From assembly GCF_900070355.1 (NCBI RefSeq), contig NZ_LN849456.1, positions 1,054,001 to 1,118,000 on the forward strand: a DNA stretch of 64,000 nucleotides. The letters run 5' to 3'. Position numbers and translations under genes: made by a program. Origin of the DNA: Devriesea agamarum (GTDB taxonomy: Bacteria > Actinomycetota > Actinomycetes > Actinomycetales > Dermabacteraceae). A model generated the notes under the pieces. That model searched no databases. It was not told the origin of the DNA and saw only the letters and a list, made by a program, of their open reading frames with translations. This document shows positions 45,881 to 55,424 of the stretch, piece after piece. How positions within the stretch are numbered: the stretch's first letter is position 1; every line of letters starts with the position of its first letter.

Positions 45881-46468
45881 ATGCATTGCGTCGTCACTGA
45901 TCGACTAGTTTTGCGCCCCTTTAACTCTAAGGATGTGGAGTTCATCTATGAGCTCCATCAAAATCCTGACCTCATCCGCTTTATTCCCTCCGCCCTCACG
46001 CCCGACTTGGAGACGGCAGCGCGCACCCTCAACAGATTTCGGAAGTGTCACGGGGACAGCGGGCAGGGCTTTTGGTGCGTCACCCTCGCCGCGCAGTCGG
46101 GCTCGTCCAGCACGCCGCAAGCGGGTCAGCCGATTGGCCTCATCATGCTCAAACACATTCCCCCATCAGCAACCCACCAGGATCCAAACCGTCCCACCGA
46201 GTTTGAAATTGGCTGGCGGCAGCACGCCGACCACACCGGGAACGGCTATATCACCGAAGCTGCCCGCGCCGTTCTTCGGGAGGCGTTTGATACGGGGCTG
46301 ACACACGTCGTGGCGGTCACAGATCCTGAGAACATCGCCTCGCAGGCAGTCTGCCGACGATTGGGTATGACCGATCTGGGATACACCGACGCCTACTATG
46401 ACCATCCGAACGTACGGCTATTCCGCATCAATCGAGAGCCGGATCACACCCCAAATTATTGCGTCTGA
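45881..46468 (+). CDS. GNAT-family N-acetyltransferase (RimJ-like)
   Basis: The 195-residue product starts MHCVVTDRLVLRPFNSKDVEFIYEL, typical of RimJ/RimL-like enzymes. It has the acetyl-CoA segment in HADHTGNGYITEAARAVLREAF near residues 115-136 and PENIASQAVCRRLGM near 148. A Ser/Gly/Pro-rich loop at about 68-80 is unusual. The ATG is 6 nt after a TACACT -10 hexamer, so translation is likely leaderless. Confidence 0.9.
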   Translation: MHCVVTDRLVLRPFNSKDVEFIYELHQNPDLIRFIPSALTPDLETAARTLNRFRKCHGDSGQGFWCVTLAAQSGSSSTPQAGQPIGLIMLKHIPPSATHQDPNRPTEFEIGWRQHADHTGNGYITEAARAVLREAFDTGLTHVVAVTDPENIASQAVCRRLGMTDLGYTDAYYDHPNVRLFRINREPDHTPNYCV

Positions 46469-46573
46469 CCTGCATAAACACACACCTTCACGGGACCTCC
46501 TCAGTCCCTGCTGAGGTTCTTCTCGCCCGGCACCGCACACTGGAGACATGCAGTTTTTCTCGGACTACCCGGC

Positions 46574-47845
46574 ATGCCACCGTCACAGGCAATGTTCGAT
46601 CGCCAGACGCAGTCCAATACAGCACGCCGAAAACCGCCCGCTCGATCCAGCCTCCTGAATCACTTCCGCATGCGACATACTCCCTCACGCAATCAGCGCA
46701 CCCGACGATCCGATACTTCTCATCACTCCACCTCAGCGGAGCCTTCCTACGGTCCAACCGATGGCAACGAGTTGAGACGGCCCGAGTCCCGAGTTCGAGG
46801 ACTAACGGTCGGTGGTCTCGTGGCAGGTGGGGCCGCGGCCGCAACGGCATCCGTGATCGGCGGATCACTCGGCGTTGCAGGAACCGTGGTCGGATCGTTT
46901 TTAATGTCGGTGGTTTCGGCGCTTGCTCTCGCCTTGTTCTCCGATTCGGTGACCCATGGCCGACGCTTGCTGAAGCAGAAAGTTTTACCGGCGCGGCTAG
47001 CTGGCGACGGCGGCAGCGAGGACGACGCTTTGCCATTGCCGGGTGCCGACACGTCGGCGGGTACTGGCGGCTCGGCGAGCGTGAACACGGTGGCAGGTAC
47101 GAGCGCACCGGCAGCCTCGTCCACCCGAATCGTGCGTACCAGCAGCGGCGTGGTGCCACTGTCATCCTCACCCGCACCGGGCAGGGAAGCGTCGCACGGC
47201 ACCGCGTCGTCTCGCGACGGTTCCTCCTTGCGACGCTCCTCAGGGCGCACCACGTTCACCGCGAGCGCAGTAACCCGCCGACGCAAAATTGCGAGCGTTT
47301 GCGCGCTAGCCGCCACCATGGCTGTGGTGGGGCTGCTCGCAGTTTTCGGTGTTCAAGGAATTCTTGGTACGGAGTTGTCTCAGGGCACCGGCAGCATTCA
47401 ACGTGCGGTAACCGGGTCACATATTCAGCAGCGCACGCCCTCGCCGCAGGAGCCCGACACCAAGACGCAGCGCCCGGACACCAAGGGCAAGCAGCCAACC
47501 ACACAGGATCCGACGCCGACGGAAAAGAAGCCTGTCGTCCCGAACCGTGACGGCTCCCAGACGGGTAAAGACGACCCGCGGGAGGACACTCCGGCGTCAC
47601 CGACCCCGAGCAGCGGCACGGGAGGAGAAAGCTCGCCTAAACCCTCACCGGGCGGTACTTCTGGCGACGGATCAAACTCTGGTGGAACGTCCTCGGATGG
47701 CTCGTCCTTTGGAGGATCCTCGTCCGGAGGAGCATCCAGCGGGAAAGCACCGTCTCACGCGAAAGCCTCCACGGTTTCGGGCACGAGTAATTCGGCGAGC
47801 GCTAACACCTCTCGCGAAACCGTGACCCGCACTGTCGGCGGGTAG
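46574..47845 (+). CDS. Hypothetical membrane protein with Ser/Gly/Pro-rich tail
   Basis: The 423-residue product has a basic, disordered N-terminus (about 75 residues), a Gly/Ala-rich hydrophobic segment (GLTVGGLVAGGAAAATASVI, then SFLMSVVSALALALF, residues 76-122), a Ser/Gly-rich linker, one more transmembrane helix near 238-265 and a long low-complexity tail rich in Ser, Gly, Pro and Thr. The tail is probably outside the membrane. I do not recognise a named family. Start is uncertain (46574 or 46592). Confidence 0.65.
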   Translation: MPPSQAMFDRQTQSNTARRKPPARSSLLNHFRMRHTPSRNQRTRRSDTSHHSTSAEPSYGPTDGNELRRPESRVRGLTVGGLVAGGAAAATASVIGGSLGVAGTVVGSFLMSVVSALALALFSDSVTHGRRLLKQKVLPARLAGDGGSEDDALPLPGADTSAGTGGSASVNTVAGTSAPAASSTRIVRTSSGVVPLSSSPAPGREASHGTASSRDGSSLRRSSGRTTFTASAVTRRRKIASVCALAATMAVVGLLAVFGVQGILGTELSQGTGSIQRAVTGSHIQQRTPSPQEPDTKTQRPDTKGKQPTTQDPTPTEKKPVVPNRDGSQTGKDDPREDTPASPTPSSGTGGESSPKPSPGGTSGDGSNSGGTSSDGSSFGGSSSGGASSGKAPSHAKASTVSGTSNSASANTSRETVTRTVGG

Positions 47846-47903
47846 CTACCCCATCGTCAGCAGCGTTCCGCACTGGGTTTACTCCATGGGCGCTCTGTCC
47901 TCT

Positions 47904-49712
47904 TCACTGCGAATCCAAGCCCAAACGTGTACGAAGGAATTCAATGGCGGCGGGGTACGCATCCAAACGGTTAGAGCGCTTAGCCAGGCCATGTCCCTCA
48001 TCGTGATACACCCGCAATTCACACGGAATGCCTTTTGCACTCAACGCCGCGTGGATCTGCTCGGCCTCACTCAGAGGAACTCTGGGGTCATTGGCGCCGT
48101 GAATCACGAACAGCGGCGCCACGATGTCATCCAGATAGGTAATCGGAGATGCCTTTTCGAGCATGGCGCGATCAGTCGCGAGGTAACCGTACTCGCGCTC
48201 GCGATAGACCCGTCGGTAGTCCGAGGTGTTCTCCAAGAACGTCACCAGCGAACTCATCCCGACAATATCCACACCGGCTGCCCACAGCTCAGGCTGCATT
48301 GATACCCCGGCCAACACCATGTAGCCGCCATACGATCCGCCCCATAGGGCTGCGCGGTCGACCTGGAGTCCCTGGGAGGGCAGCCACCGGTGAATCGCAC
48401 GCAGATCCCCCACTGAATCCAACCGAAGCGGGCCGTCGTCCAAACTGACCCAACGCTTGCCATACGTAGCTGACCCCCGAACATTTGGGACGACGACGGT
48501 GAATCCGCTGAGGACCAAGGCCTGGATCGTCGGGTTAAAAATCCGTGTGGCTGCGCTTTCCGGGCCGCCGTGAATGTGGATCACGCTCGCGCCGCTAGGT
48601 TCGGTAGGTTCATAAATGAAGGTGGGGATATGTTCGCCGTCATCGGTCGGAATCAGGTCAACCTGGCAGGAGCGCAGAGCATCTTCCAGTACCCCGAGTT
48701 CTGGAGCTATTACCAGCGTGGAGTGGCCGGTATGGACATCCACCCGGTAGATCGATGCTGGCCGGTTCGGTGTGGACCACGATATGACCAGGTCACGACC
48801 GTCAGGTGACCAGATTGGACTGCCGTTCCCCTCGGGCATATCTACGTCGGCGCGCCAGGTGCCGTCGGGCTCATGCAAACTCAGATGCAGCGCCCCATCC
48901 ACCATTGTTCCCACAAGCAGGGTGGAACCGTCCGGCGACACATATCCACTGAGGTCGTGTTTGTCGTCGGATACAAGGGTGGTCCAAGTGCCTGTCGCGA
49001 GGTCAATCTCAACCAGGCAGCTCATGTCCCGGTCCCGGTTCGAGGAGATCACAAGGCGACGATCATCCGGACTGAAGCCGATGATCTGATGGTAGGAGTG
49101 TTCCTCGGGGTCGGTGAGGTCATACCCGGCGTGGTGGGCTACGCCACCATCACTACCGGTCATGGCGATGACGGTGCTGGCGGGTTGCTGCGACAAGCGA
49201 GAAAATGCAAGGGCAGTACCGGAGTGGTTCAGCAGACTGTGGTCGATATAGCCGCCGCCGTCATACATCACCCGTTCACTGCCGTCGTCGTGGCGGCGGA
49301 CCACTAGGTCCATGTCAACGCCGTTGCGTCGCGTGGTCTGGTACACCAGCTCGGTGTCGGTAACATCCGTGAGCACATTGATCGCCGACGGATTGTGTAT
49401 AAGCGGGCGTAGAGCTGGGATCTCCTGAGAGTCGTCGAGGTCGAGAATCGACAGCTGCATTTTTTCGTTCCCGCCTGCATCGTGTTGGACAATGACTTGG
49501 CGACGCCCCGGCACATACCGTCCAGTGCAGCGGGAGGGCAGATCGGTGATCCGTCGCTGGGTTCCGTCCGGGGCAATCTCCACCAATTGCAGACTCCCCG
49601 TCGCGTCGTTACCCGCGAGGATCCGACCCTCGGTATCGACATCGACAACCGTCCATGATTCAAGGTGGAACAGCTGGCTCACAAGCTCCGCGGTCATGGT
49701 CGTGGCGGACAT
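47904..49712 (-). CDS. Prolyl oligopeptidase family (S9) serine peptidase
   Basis: The 602-residue product has an N-terminal beta-propeller region (about 1-340) and a C-terminal alpha/beta-hydrolase domain. The catalytic triad is visible as S460 in WGGSYGGYM, D542 in HGANDPRVPL and H574 in YHDEGHGL. It should cleave short peptides or act as an acylaminoacyl peptidase in the cytoplasm; no signal peptide is seen. I choose the ATG at 49712, with AAGGA 6 nt upstream, over a GTG two codons earlier. Confidence 0.95.
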   Translation of the reverse strand: MSATTMTAELVSQLFHLESWTVVDVDTEGRILAGNDATGSLQLVEIAPDGTQRRITDLPSRCTGRYVPGRRQVIVQHDAGGNEKMQLSILDLDDSQEIPALRPLIHNPSAINVLTDVTDTELVYQTTRRNGVDMDLVVRRHDDGSERVMYDGGGYIDHSLLNHSGTALAFSRLSQQPASTVIAMTGSDGGVAHHAGYDLTDPEEHSYHQIIGFSPDDRRLVISSNRDRDMSCLVEIDLATGTWTTLVSDDKHDLSGYVSPDGSTLLVGTMVDGALHLSLHEPDGTWRADVDMPEGNGSPIWSPDGRDLVISWSTPNRPASIYRVDVHTGHSTLVIAPELGVLEDALRSCQVDLIPTDDGEHIPTFIYEPTEPSGASVIHIHGGPESAATRIFNPTIQALVLSGFTVVVPNVRGSATYGKRWVSLDDGPLRLDSVGDLRAIHRWLPSQGLQVDRAALWGGSYGGYMVLAGVSMQPELWAAGVDIVGMSSLVTFLENTSDYRRVYREREYGYLATDRAMLEKASPITYLDDIVAPLFVIHGANDPRVPLSEAEQIHAALSAKGIPCELRVYHDEGHGLAKRSNRLDAYPAAIEFLRTRLGLDSQ

Positions 49713-49925
49713 ACGCACTCCTTCGCAGACTAAAACGCAGTGCTATTCACTGTACGGTCACCATTGGTCCAGACCTCTCTAAACATGTAAAACCCCTGCA
49801 TACAGCGCATGGCGCGATGAGTGCCCAGACCGCTCTCGCGAAGATCATGTGAAGTATTCGCGTCGGATGGGGAAAAATTGGGTTCCAGGAGGTGTAGAGA
49901 CCTTCTTGACCCCTACTCTTCCCGT

Positions 49926-50738
49926 ATGCCCTTGACGTTCGCCCACCCGCTCGCGGTTATTCCCCTGCGCCGCACCGCATTTCCGCTGTCCGCGCTCGTG
50001 ATCGGGGCCATGATCCCGGACATCGCCTTATTCGTGCCGGGTCTGGTTCGTTATCCGTACACGCATTCGCTGCCGGGGTTAGTCACCGCGGACCTTCTGC
50101 TCGGCACCATCCTGTGGGTGCTGTGGGAAGCCGTGGTGCGCACGCCGGTGACAGATGCGAGCCCGCTCATTCTGCGTGAGCGCCTTCCTCAGCAGCGGCC
50201 AGGCCTGGTGGGGTGGCTTCTAGCGCCACTCGCGGTGCTTATCGGAGCGGCCACGCACATCGCATGGGATCAAATCACGCATGCCAACAGCTGGTTAGCG
50301 TCTCAGGTGCACGTGCTCAAACATATGCTCGGGCCGCTGTCTCTCGCTCAGTGGCTGCAAAACCTCAGCACTTTTACAGGTTTAGTCGGACTCGGATTGA
50401 TCATCACGGTGGCGCTGCATCGAGCGCAGGCCGTTCCATCCCCTCGGCTCAAACCCGGTCTCGCTCCTATGATGTGGGTGCTACCGATCCTGTGTGCTCT
50501 GATCGCGGTGATTGCCGTGTTCCTGGGTACTGCGCCCGCCCGCGGTATGCGCGTCCTCGGCCTGTATCTGGTGACCCGTCCCACCTCACTTTTTGCTGTT
50601 GGTCTCGGTGTCGCAGCTGTGATTTGGTGGATTGTTCCTGCAGGTTGGGCAGGAAAAACGTCCGAAAATCATCCTGAGGATCGGTCTGCGGAACTCGCCC
50701 CGCAGCCACCGTTACAGTCCGTGGTCAGTGGGAGCTAA
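49926..50738 (+). CDS. DUF4184-family membrane protein
   Basis: The 270-residue product begins MPLTFAHPLAVIPLRR, the recognisable DUF4184 start, with GAMIPDIALFV near residue 27 and GAATHIAWDQITHANSWL near 107, where conserved His/Asp residues could bind metal as in distant membrane metal-hydrolases. About six helices are predicted. The function of the family is unknown. The ATG is 6 nt after TACTCT, suggesting leaderless translation; the longer frame from 49821 is not supported. Confidence 0.88.
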   Translation: MPLTFAHPLAVIPLRRTAFPLSALVIGAMIPDIALFVPGLVRYPYTHSLPGLVTADLLLGTILWVLWEAVVRTPVTDASPLILRERLPQQRPGLVGWLLAPLAVLIGAATHIAWDQITHANSWLASQVHVLKHMLGPLSLAQWLQNLSTFTGLVGLGLIITVALHRAQAVPSPRLKPGLAPMMWVLPILCALIAVIAVFLGTAPARGMRVLGLYLVTRPTSLFAVGLGVAAVIWWIVPAGWAGKTSENHPEDRSAELAPQPPLQSVVSGS

Positions 50739-50762
50739 GCGAGCTCGGCCTACGATAGGGCC

Positions 50763-50822
50763 ATGCGAGAGCCGTCCCCATCCCGGGCCCCCTCCCCGAC
50801 CACACCACCACGGACGCGGTGA
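50763..50822 (+). CDS. Leader peptide ORF upstream of mshA
   Basis: This 19-codon ORF encodes MREPSPSRAPSPTTPPRTR, with six prolines including a Pro-Pro pair. Its ATG is 6 nt after a TACGAT -10 hexamer, so it would be the true 5' end of a leaderless mshA message. Its TGA overlaps the mshA GTG (GTGA). Ribosomes finishing the leader would re-initiate on mshA, and stalling on prolines could tune mshA. No experimental evidence is available here. Confidence 0.5.
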   Translation: MREPSPSRAPSPTTPPRTR

Positions 50823-52153
50823 GCGGCGCCCCGTCGAACTCGCCCACCCCGCATGAGCATGGCGAATTCTCCGCGTGCCCGTTGCGACTGGCCTACATCT
50901 CTTTGCATACCTCACCCTTAGCTGCTCCCGGTCGAGCCGACGCGGGTGGCATGAATGTGGTCGAGCTTCAGCAGGCGCTGGCTCTCGCCCGCCGCGGCCA
51001 CCAGGTTGACTTGATCACGAGGCGTTCGGATCAAGACTCCCCCGATGTCACCGATGTGGCGCCTGGGGTCCGGTTGATCCAGATCGAGGCGGGACCACCG
51101 GCACCGCTGGCTAAAAGTGACATGGAGCAGTGCATCCAGCCGTTCCGTGAGCGCCTCGCGAGCCTGATTGAGTCGGGTCCGCATCGCTACGACCTCGTGC
51201 ACTCGCATCATTGGTTCAGCGGGGTCGCGGCGTTACCGGTCACTCGTGCAACCGGTATTGCCCATGTGCAGTCTTTCCATTCGGTCGCAGCTCCGGAACG
51301 TGCGGTCAGTTTGGCCGCGGGTGAACCGTCTGAGTCTCCTGGCCGAATCCCCGGGGAACGCGAAGCGGCCACGGCATCCGATCTGGTGGTGGCGGTCTCC
51401 GACGCAGAAGCCGCCACCATACGCGCCCGCTACGGGGTGTCGGCACGTCGCCTTGCCGTGGTCCGTCCGGGGGTTGATACGGACATGTTTCACCCCTCAC
51501 CGTCCACATCAGGATGCGCCGCAGCGATTGCGGATCCGGGCACGTCGGCCGCATCAACCGACGGTGCCATCACCGAGGATGCTCCCGTTGATGCTCCGTC
51601 TCGCCGCCCATATGTGCTGTTCGCAGCGCGTTTGCAACCGCTTAAAGCCCCCGACCTAGCCCTTGACCTGTTATCCCGGCTCGATCCCGCCACGAGACCT
51701 AAGCTGGTCTTGGCCGGGGCTGCTTCCGACGATTTCGCCGACTACGATCATGAACTTCACCGTATGGTGCGAGAGCGGGGCCTAGAGGCAGACGTCGAGT
51801 TCGTCGGCGCGTGTTCTCGGGAACGGCTCGCCGAGTTGATGCGGGGCGCCTGCCTGTTCTTGTTGACCTCGTGGTCGGAGACGTTCGGCCTCGTCGCACT
51901 GGAAGCACAGGCCAGCGGAGTCCCGGTCATCGCCTGGCAAGGCGCGGGCGGGGTTGTGGAAGCCGTGGAGGCGGGCGGACTGGTCATGGCCTGCCGCGAC
52001 GCGGATGTGTGGGCCGAAGCTATCGAGTCGTTGTTGGGCGACAGACCGCGCTGGCTGTCCCTGTCACGGCGGGCACGCGAGTTCGCCCTGGGCCGTACCT
52101 GGGGACACGTTGCGCACCAGCTGGAAGCGCTGTACACCGAGGTGGTCAGGTGA
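50819..52153 (+). CDS. mshA: MshA-like glycosyltransferase (mycothiol biosynthesis)
   Basis: MshA joins N-acetylglucosamine from UDP-GlcNAc to inositol 3-phosphate, the first step to mycothiol. The 444-residue GT-B protein has YISLHTSPLAAPGRADAGGMNV near residues 25-46, HSHHWFSGV near 128, VRPGVDTDMFHP near 217 and the nucleotide-sugar site TSWSETFGLVALEAQASGVPVIA near 346-368. Residues about 226-262 are a Ser/Ala/Asp-rich insert before the second Rossmann fold. The following mshB overlaps it, which supports the assignment over other GT4 enzymes. Confidence 0.85.
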   Translation: MSGAPSNSPTPHEHGEFSACPLRLAYISLHTSPLAAPGRADAGGMNVVELQQALALARRGHQVDLITRRSDQDSPDVTDVAPGVRLIQIEAGPPAPLAKSDMEQCIQPFRERLASLIESGPHRYDLVHSHHWFSGVAALPVTRATGIAHVQSFHSVAAPERAVSLAAGEPSESPGRIPGEREAATASDLVVAVSDAEAATIRARYGVSARRLAVVRPGVDTDMFHPSPSTSGCAAAIADPGTSAASTDGAITEDAPVDAPSRRPYVLFAARLQPLKAPDLALDLLSRLDPATRPKLVLAGAASDDFADYDHELHRMVRERGLEADVEFVGACSRERLAELMRGACLFLLTSWSETFGLVALEAQASGVPVIAWQGAGGVVEAVEAGGLVMACRDADVWAEAIESLLGDRPRWLSLSRRAREFALGRTWGHVAHQLEALYTEVVR

Positions 52154-53034
52154 ATATCTCTCCGAGCACATCCGCAGACATGTCTGATCCGTTGCACATA
52201 CTCCGTAGTGCCAGACGCGTCATGTTCGCCCACGCCCACCCCGACGACGAAACTCTCGCGACTGGCGCTCTCATACGCGAGCTCACCAGCCTCGGTGTTC
52301 AATGCACGGTTCTTACCGCCACCAGGGGAGAACAGGGTGAAGTTGTCCCCGGCGCTATCGCTGAGAGTGACCAGCGCACCCTAGAAGAGGTGCGGGCAGG
52401 GGAAATCTCCTGTGCTCTTCATGCATTGGGGGTGGATGATCACCTCATGTTGGGAACGCCACCGGCGTGGGCAACAGACCATTCCCGACCTGACACCGCC
52501 CCTGAACAGGCGTTCCATAAGCAGAGGGGACGCCGTTACCGGGATTCGGGAATGCGCTGGATCCGTCCAGGAGTGGCGGGACCATCTGCATCAGCACCGG
52601 CTGATGCCTTCACCGTTCTACCGCTGGAGCAGGCGATCTGTGATCTCGTAGCGGCCCTTCACGATCGGTGTCCAGATGCCCTGGTGTCCTACGACGACGC
52701 TGGCACCTATGGTCATCCCGACCATGTGCGGATGCACCAGGTCGCGCGGGCCGCAGCAGACCGGGCCAGGATACCGTTTATCGAGGTCGCTTCGGAGGAA
52801 AACGTTGTGACCGGGTTAGATGCCGCCCCGGTCGCACCACCGCAAGAGGCCAGCTTTGACTGGTACGACTTCCCCGCCACTCTCGATGCGGTGGCTGCGG
52901 CGCTATCGTGCTATCGGACCCAGCTCACGGTGCGCGACACCTTCCTGATCAGCCCAGGAGTTGTCCGCGTGCAACATGTTGGCCAGCAGGTACAGGACGT
53001 GTGGTGCCGGGCGGGACTTCGGATCGCGCGTTAG
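52150..53034 (+). CDS. mshB: MshB deacetylase (PIG-L family)
   Basis: MshB deacetylates GlcNAc-inositol, the step after MshA. The 294-residue product has the zinc motif HAHPDDE near residue 28 and the later HPDHVRMHQ that completes the zinc site, with SYDDAGTYGHPDH typical of MshB and mycothiol conjugate amidase. The GTG start overlaps the mshA stop by 4 nt (GTGA), so the pair is translated together. In the related family Mca the substrate is a mycothiol conjugate; operon linkage to mshA favours MshB. Confidence 0.88.
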   Translation: MNISPSTSADMSDPLHILRSARRVMFAHAHPDDETLATGALIRELTSLGVQCTVLTATRGEQGEVVPGAIAESDQRTLEEVRAGEISCALHALGVDDHLMLGTPPAWATDHSRPDTAPEQAFHKQRGRRYRDSGMRWIRPGVAGPSASAPADAFTVLPLEQAICDLVAALHDRCPDALVSYDDAGTYGHPDHVRMHQVARAAADRARIPFIEVASEENVVTGLDAAPVAPPQEASFDWYDFPATLDAVAAALSCYRTQLTVRDTFLISPGVVRVQHVGQQVQDVWCRAGLRIAR

Positions 53035-54650
53035 CGGTCGCGTAGCCCCGCGAGACGGCGCCAAAGCATCAGCGAGGCCACTAATAGCGTCGCAGCGGTG
53101 CCGATCAGAAAACCGGTGACTCCGTATCCGGTGGCAACCACCATTATGAGACCGGTCAGAGCGCTCATAATGAGAGCGTCCGCCTGCCACATCATCACGC
53201 CGACGCCTTGCATATCGATACCTCCGGCGCTGGGAGCCGGAAGCAGGAGCTTTGCCGGAAGCGGACCTTTGGCTGTGCTTCCCATTCGGACCAGCATCAA
53301 CACCACGGTTGTGGCCCCGATCAGCAGGAACGCCATGGGATGGTGAAGCCCGTTGCCGAGAAGCCCACCGACCCCAGCCGATATCAGCAAAACCACAGTC
53401 GGGAAAATCGAGTGCAGCGCGAGCCTGCTCGAGGTGGAGGTTCCATACAGAGGGGGTGCGCCGAGCGCTTCAACACTGTTTCGGATGCCATCAACTAGAG
53501 CGCCGAGCGCAACATAGCCCAGGGCACCGGCGACCAGCGCGGTCACCAGGTGCAACCGACCCGACATCGTGAGGGATTCGGTGAGAACAAAGCCGACTAA
53601 AATCCCGGTCAACAGGGCGAGTATGAATCGGCCTGGCGTGCGCACCGCACCGACAAGATCCCGCACGGGATGACGGACTATAGCTAGCTTCGTGAGCGCT
53701 CCGCCGGGCATTGCGCGCAGTTTTCTGCCCACGGTCGGGGTGGGCCTAAAGGTGCTGGCCGCCAGCGCAAGGTCACCCGACCCTGCAGCTTGGCTAGCAG
53801 CATCCCAACGCCGAGCCTGGTAAACCAGGTCAGGTCCTGCGAGGTTATCGAGTCGACGTGGCGCGATGATGAGCCCACCGAGCGCGGCGAGCGCGATCGC
53901 GACCGTGGTCACCACATGGCCTATCCCTCGCGGCAAAAACCACACAATGACAGCTAAGCCGAGTCCTGCCAGCACAGTGAGGCAGGCGGCGCTCCGGGCA
54001 CGATGATCGCTCATACTTTGCCCTGCGAGCCACGCGGTTGCCATGAGAACGCCTGCGACCGTGCTGATGCCCACGATCCACACACCTGAAGCTGTTGGGC
54101 CGAGGCCTGTGGCGATGGCCCACGCCGGGGGAACAGAAAGAATCGCAACCGCAAGCGTCAGTAGGGCACCGGTCAACAAAACCGGCCGGTTGAAGGTACG
54201 GCGCCTGGGGAGCGGCGAGTCAGCCCACAGACTCGTCAGGAAGGGCGGGTGCATGGCGGGGCCGCGGGAGCGACCAAGCAGCACCATACCCGCGACCACA
54301 GCGGCGACTATTAGTGGTAGCAGCGCGCTGCTGAGGGGCTGGCGGAACACCTCAAGGGTTGAGGGGCCGCGAAGCGTGTGGGCCACCGAGATCAGAAGCG
54401 GAGTTCCCAGCACCACGAACGTTAAAACGACGGCATAGATGATGTACACGACGTCACCGGCACTGCGTCCATCGGCTCGGTAGCGCATGACGATTCTGGC
54501 TGCGGCAAGGCCTCGCGGCAGAGTCGAATTATCGGGGATGGACGGCGATGGCGGCGCAGTCGGTTGCTCCGGCGCAGAGGTTTTCTCCTGCTCGGACGTT
54601 TTCTTTGGAAGTGCCGCGGGGATCTTCCGAGTGTTGCGCGATCGGCTCAT
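53031..54650 (-). CDS. Polytopic membrane protein, ABC exporter partner
   Basis: The 539-residue product has a charged, Pro-rich N-terminus (about 45 residues) and about a dozen hydrophobic helices. Its ATG overlaps the ATPase gene by 4 nt, so it is most likely the membrane subunit of that exporter, resembling large actinobacterial ABC-2-type permeases. The substrate is unknown. It converges with mshB and overlaps it by 4 bases. Confidence 0.75.
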   Translation of the reverse strand: MSRSRNTRKIPAALPKKTSEQEKTSAPEQPTAPPSPSIPDNSTLPRGLAAARIVMRYRADGRSAGDVVYIIYAVVLTFVVLGTPLLISVAHTLRGPSTLEVFRQPLSSALLPLIVAAVVAGMVLLGRSRGPAMHPPFLTSLWADSPLPRRRTFNRPVLLTGALLTLAVAILSVPPAWAIATGLGPTASGVWIVGISTVAGVLMATAWLAGQSMSDHRARSAACLTVLAGLGLAVIVWFLPRGIGHVVTTVAIALAALGGLIIAPRRLDNLAGPDLVYQARRWDAASQAAGSGDLALAASTFRPTPTVGRKLRAMPGGALTKLAIVRHPVRDLVGAVRTPGRFILALLTGILVGFVLTESLTMSGRLHLVTALVAGALGYVALGALVDGIRNSVEALGAPPLYGTSTSSRLALHSIFPTVVLLISAGVGGLLGNGLHHPMAFLLIGATTVVLMLVRMGSTAKGPLPAKLLLPAPSAGGIDMQGVGVMMWQADALIMSALTGLIMVVATGYGVTGFLIGTAATLLVASLMLWRRLAGLRDR

Positions 54651-55333
54651 TGGGCATTCCGGCTTAAGTCGTGCACGCTGTTGGCCACGGCGTCGCGCAA
54701 GGACACCGAGTGGGTTGCAATCAGCAGTGCGGTTCCAGCCTCCACGCGAGCCCGCAGAACCTGCCCTACGGTCTCAAGGCGTCCTGGATCCAGTCGCTGC
54801 TCGGGCTCATCCAAAACCAGCAGATCGGAGGGCCGCGACAGCACCAAAGCGAGAGTCGTCAGCTGGGATTGTCCTGACGATAGTTCATGGGGGAAGCGGT
54901 GTTCGAGGTCTCTGATCTCAAGCAGGTCCAGCACCTCTCGCGCAGCTTCACGGGCCTCTGGGATGGTGTGTCCCCAGGTAGTTCCGATCATGATGAGGTG
55001 TTCGAGGATGGTCAGATCCCGTGCGATCGGAGGAGGGCCGACCAGACCCGCAACTGTTTTACGAAACTCCGGGTCGCGATCATTAGGTGCCCGTCCACCA
55101 ATCTGAATCGTGCCGCTGGAAGGTTTAGTTAACCCTGTGATGACCCGTAACAGGGTGGTTTTTCCGGAACCGTTGACGCCGGTCAGCGCTAGGGAATCGC
55201 CCGCCTTGAGAGTGAGATCGGTGGGTGGCAGCAATACCGTCTTGTCTCGGGTGACCTCGACGCCGTCGGCCTGGACGAGAGGGGCGGTCTGAGGGCGCCC
55301 TGATGGACGAGACGATGCGGATTTCATAGGCAC
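54647..55333 (-). CDS. ABC transporter ATPase
   Basis: The 228-residue protein has Walker A VNGSGKTT near residue 54, signature LSSGQSQLTTLALVLS near 150 (LSSGQ rather than LSGGQ), Walker B LLVLDEPEQRLDP near 172 and a switch His in ATHS. It is coupled to the following membrane protein (53031-54650) by a 4-nt overlap, so the pair forms an exporter. No substrate is indicated by context. Confidence 0.92.
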   Translation of the reverse strand: MPMKSASSRPSGRPQTAPLVQADGVEVTRDKTVLLPPTDLTLKAGDSLALTGVNGSGKTTLLRVITGLTKPSSGTIQIGGRAPNDRDPEFRKTVAGLVGPPPIARDLTILEHLIMIGTTWGHTIPEAREAAREVLDLLEIRDLEHRFPHELSSGQSQLTTLALVLSRPSDLLVLDEPEQRLDPGRLETVGQVLRARVEAGTALLIATHSVSLRDAVANSVHDLSRNAQ

Positions 55334-55424
55334 ATCTCATCATGCTTAGCTCAGGAATCCCTCAGACCCCGTCAACATCACTCCGTAGGTGGGGCATGTT
55401 CTCCGGTAGAACGCGCCTTAAGCA

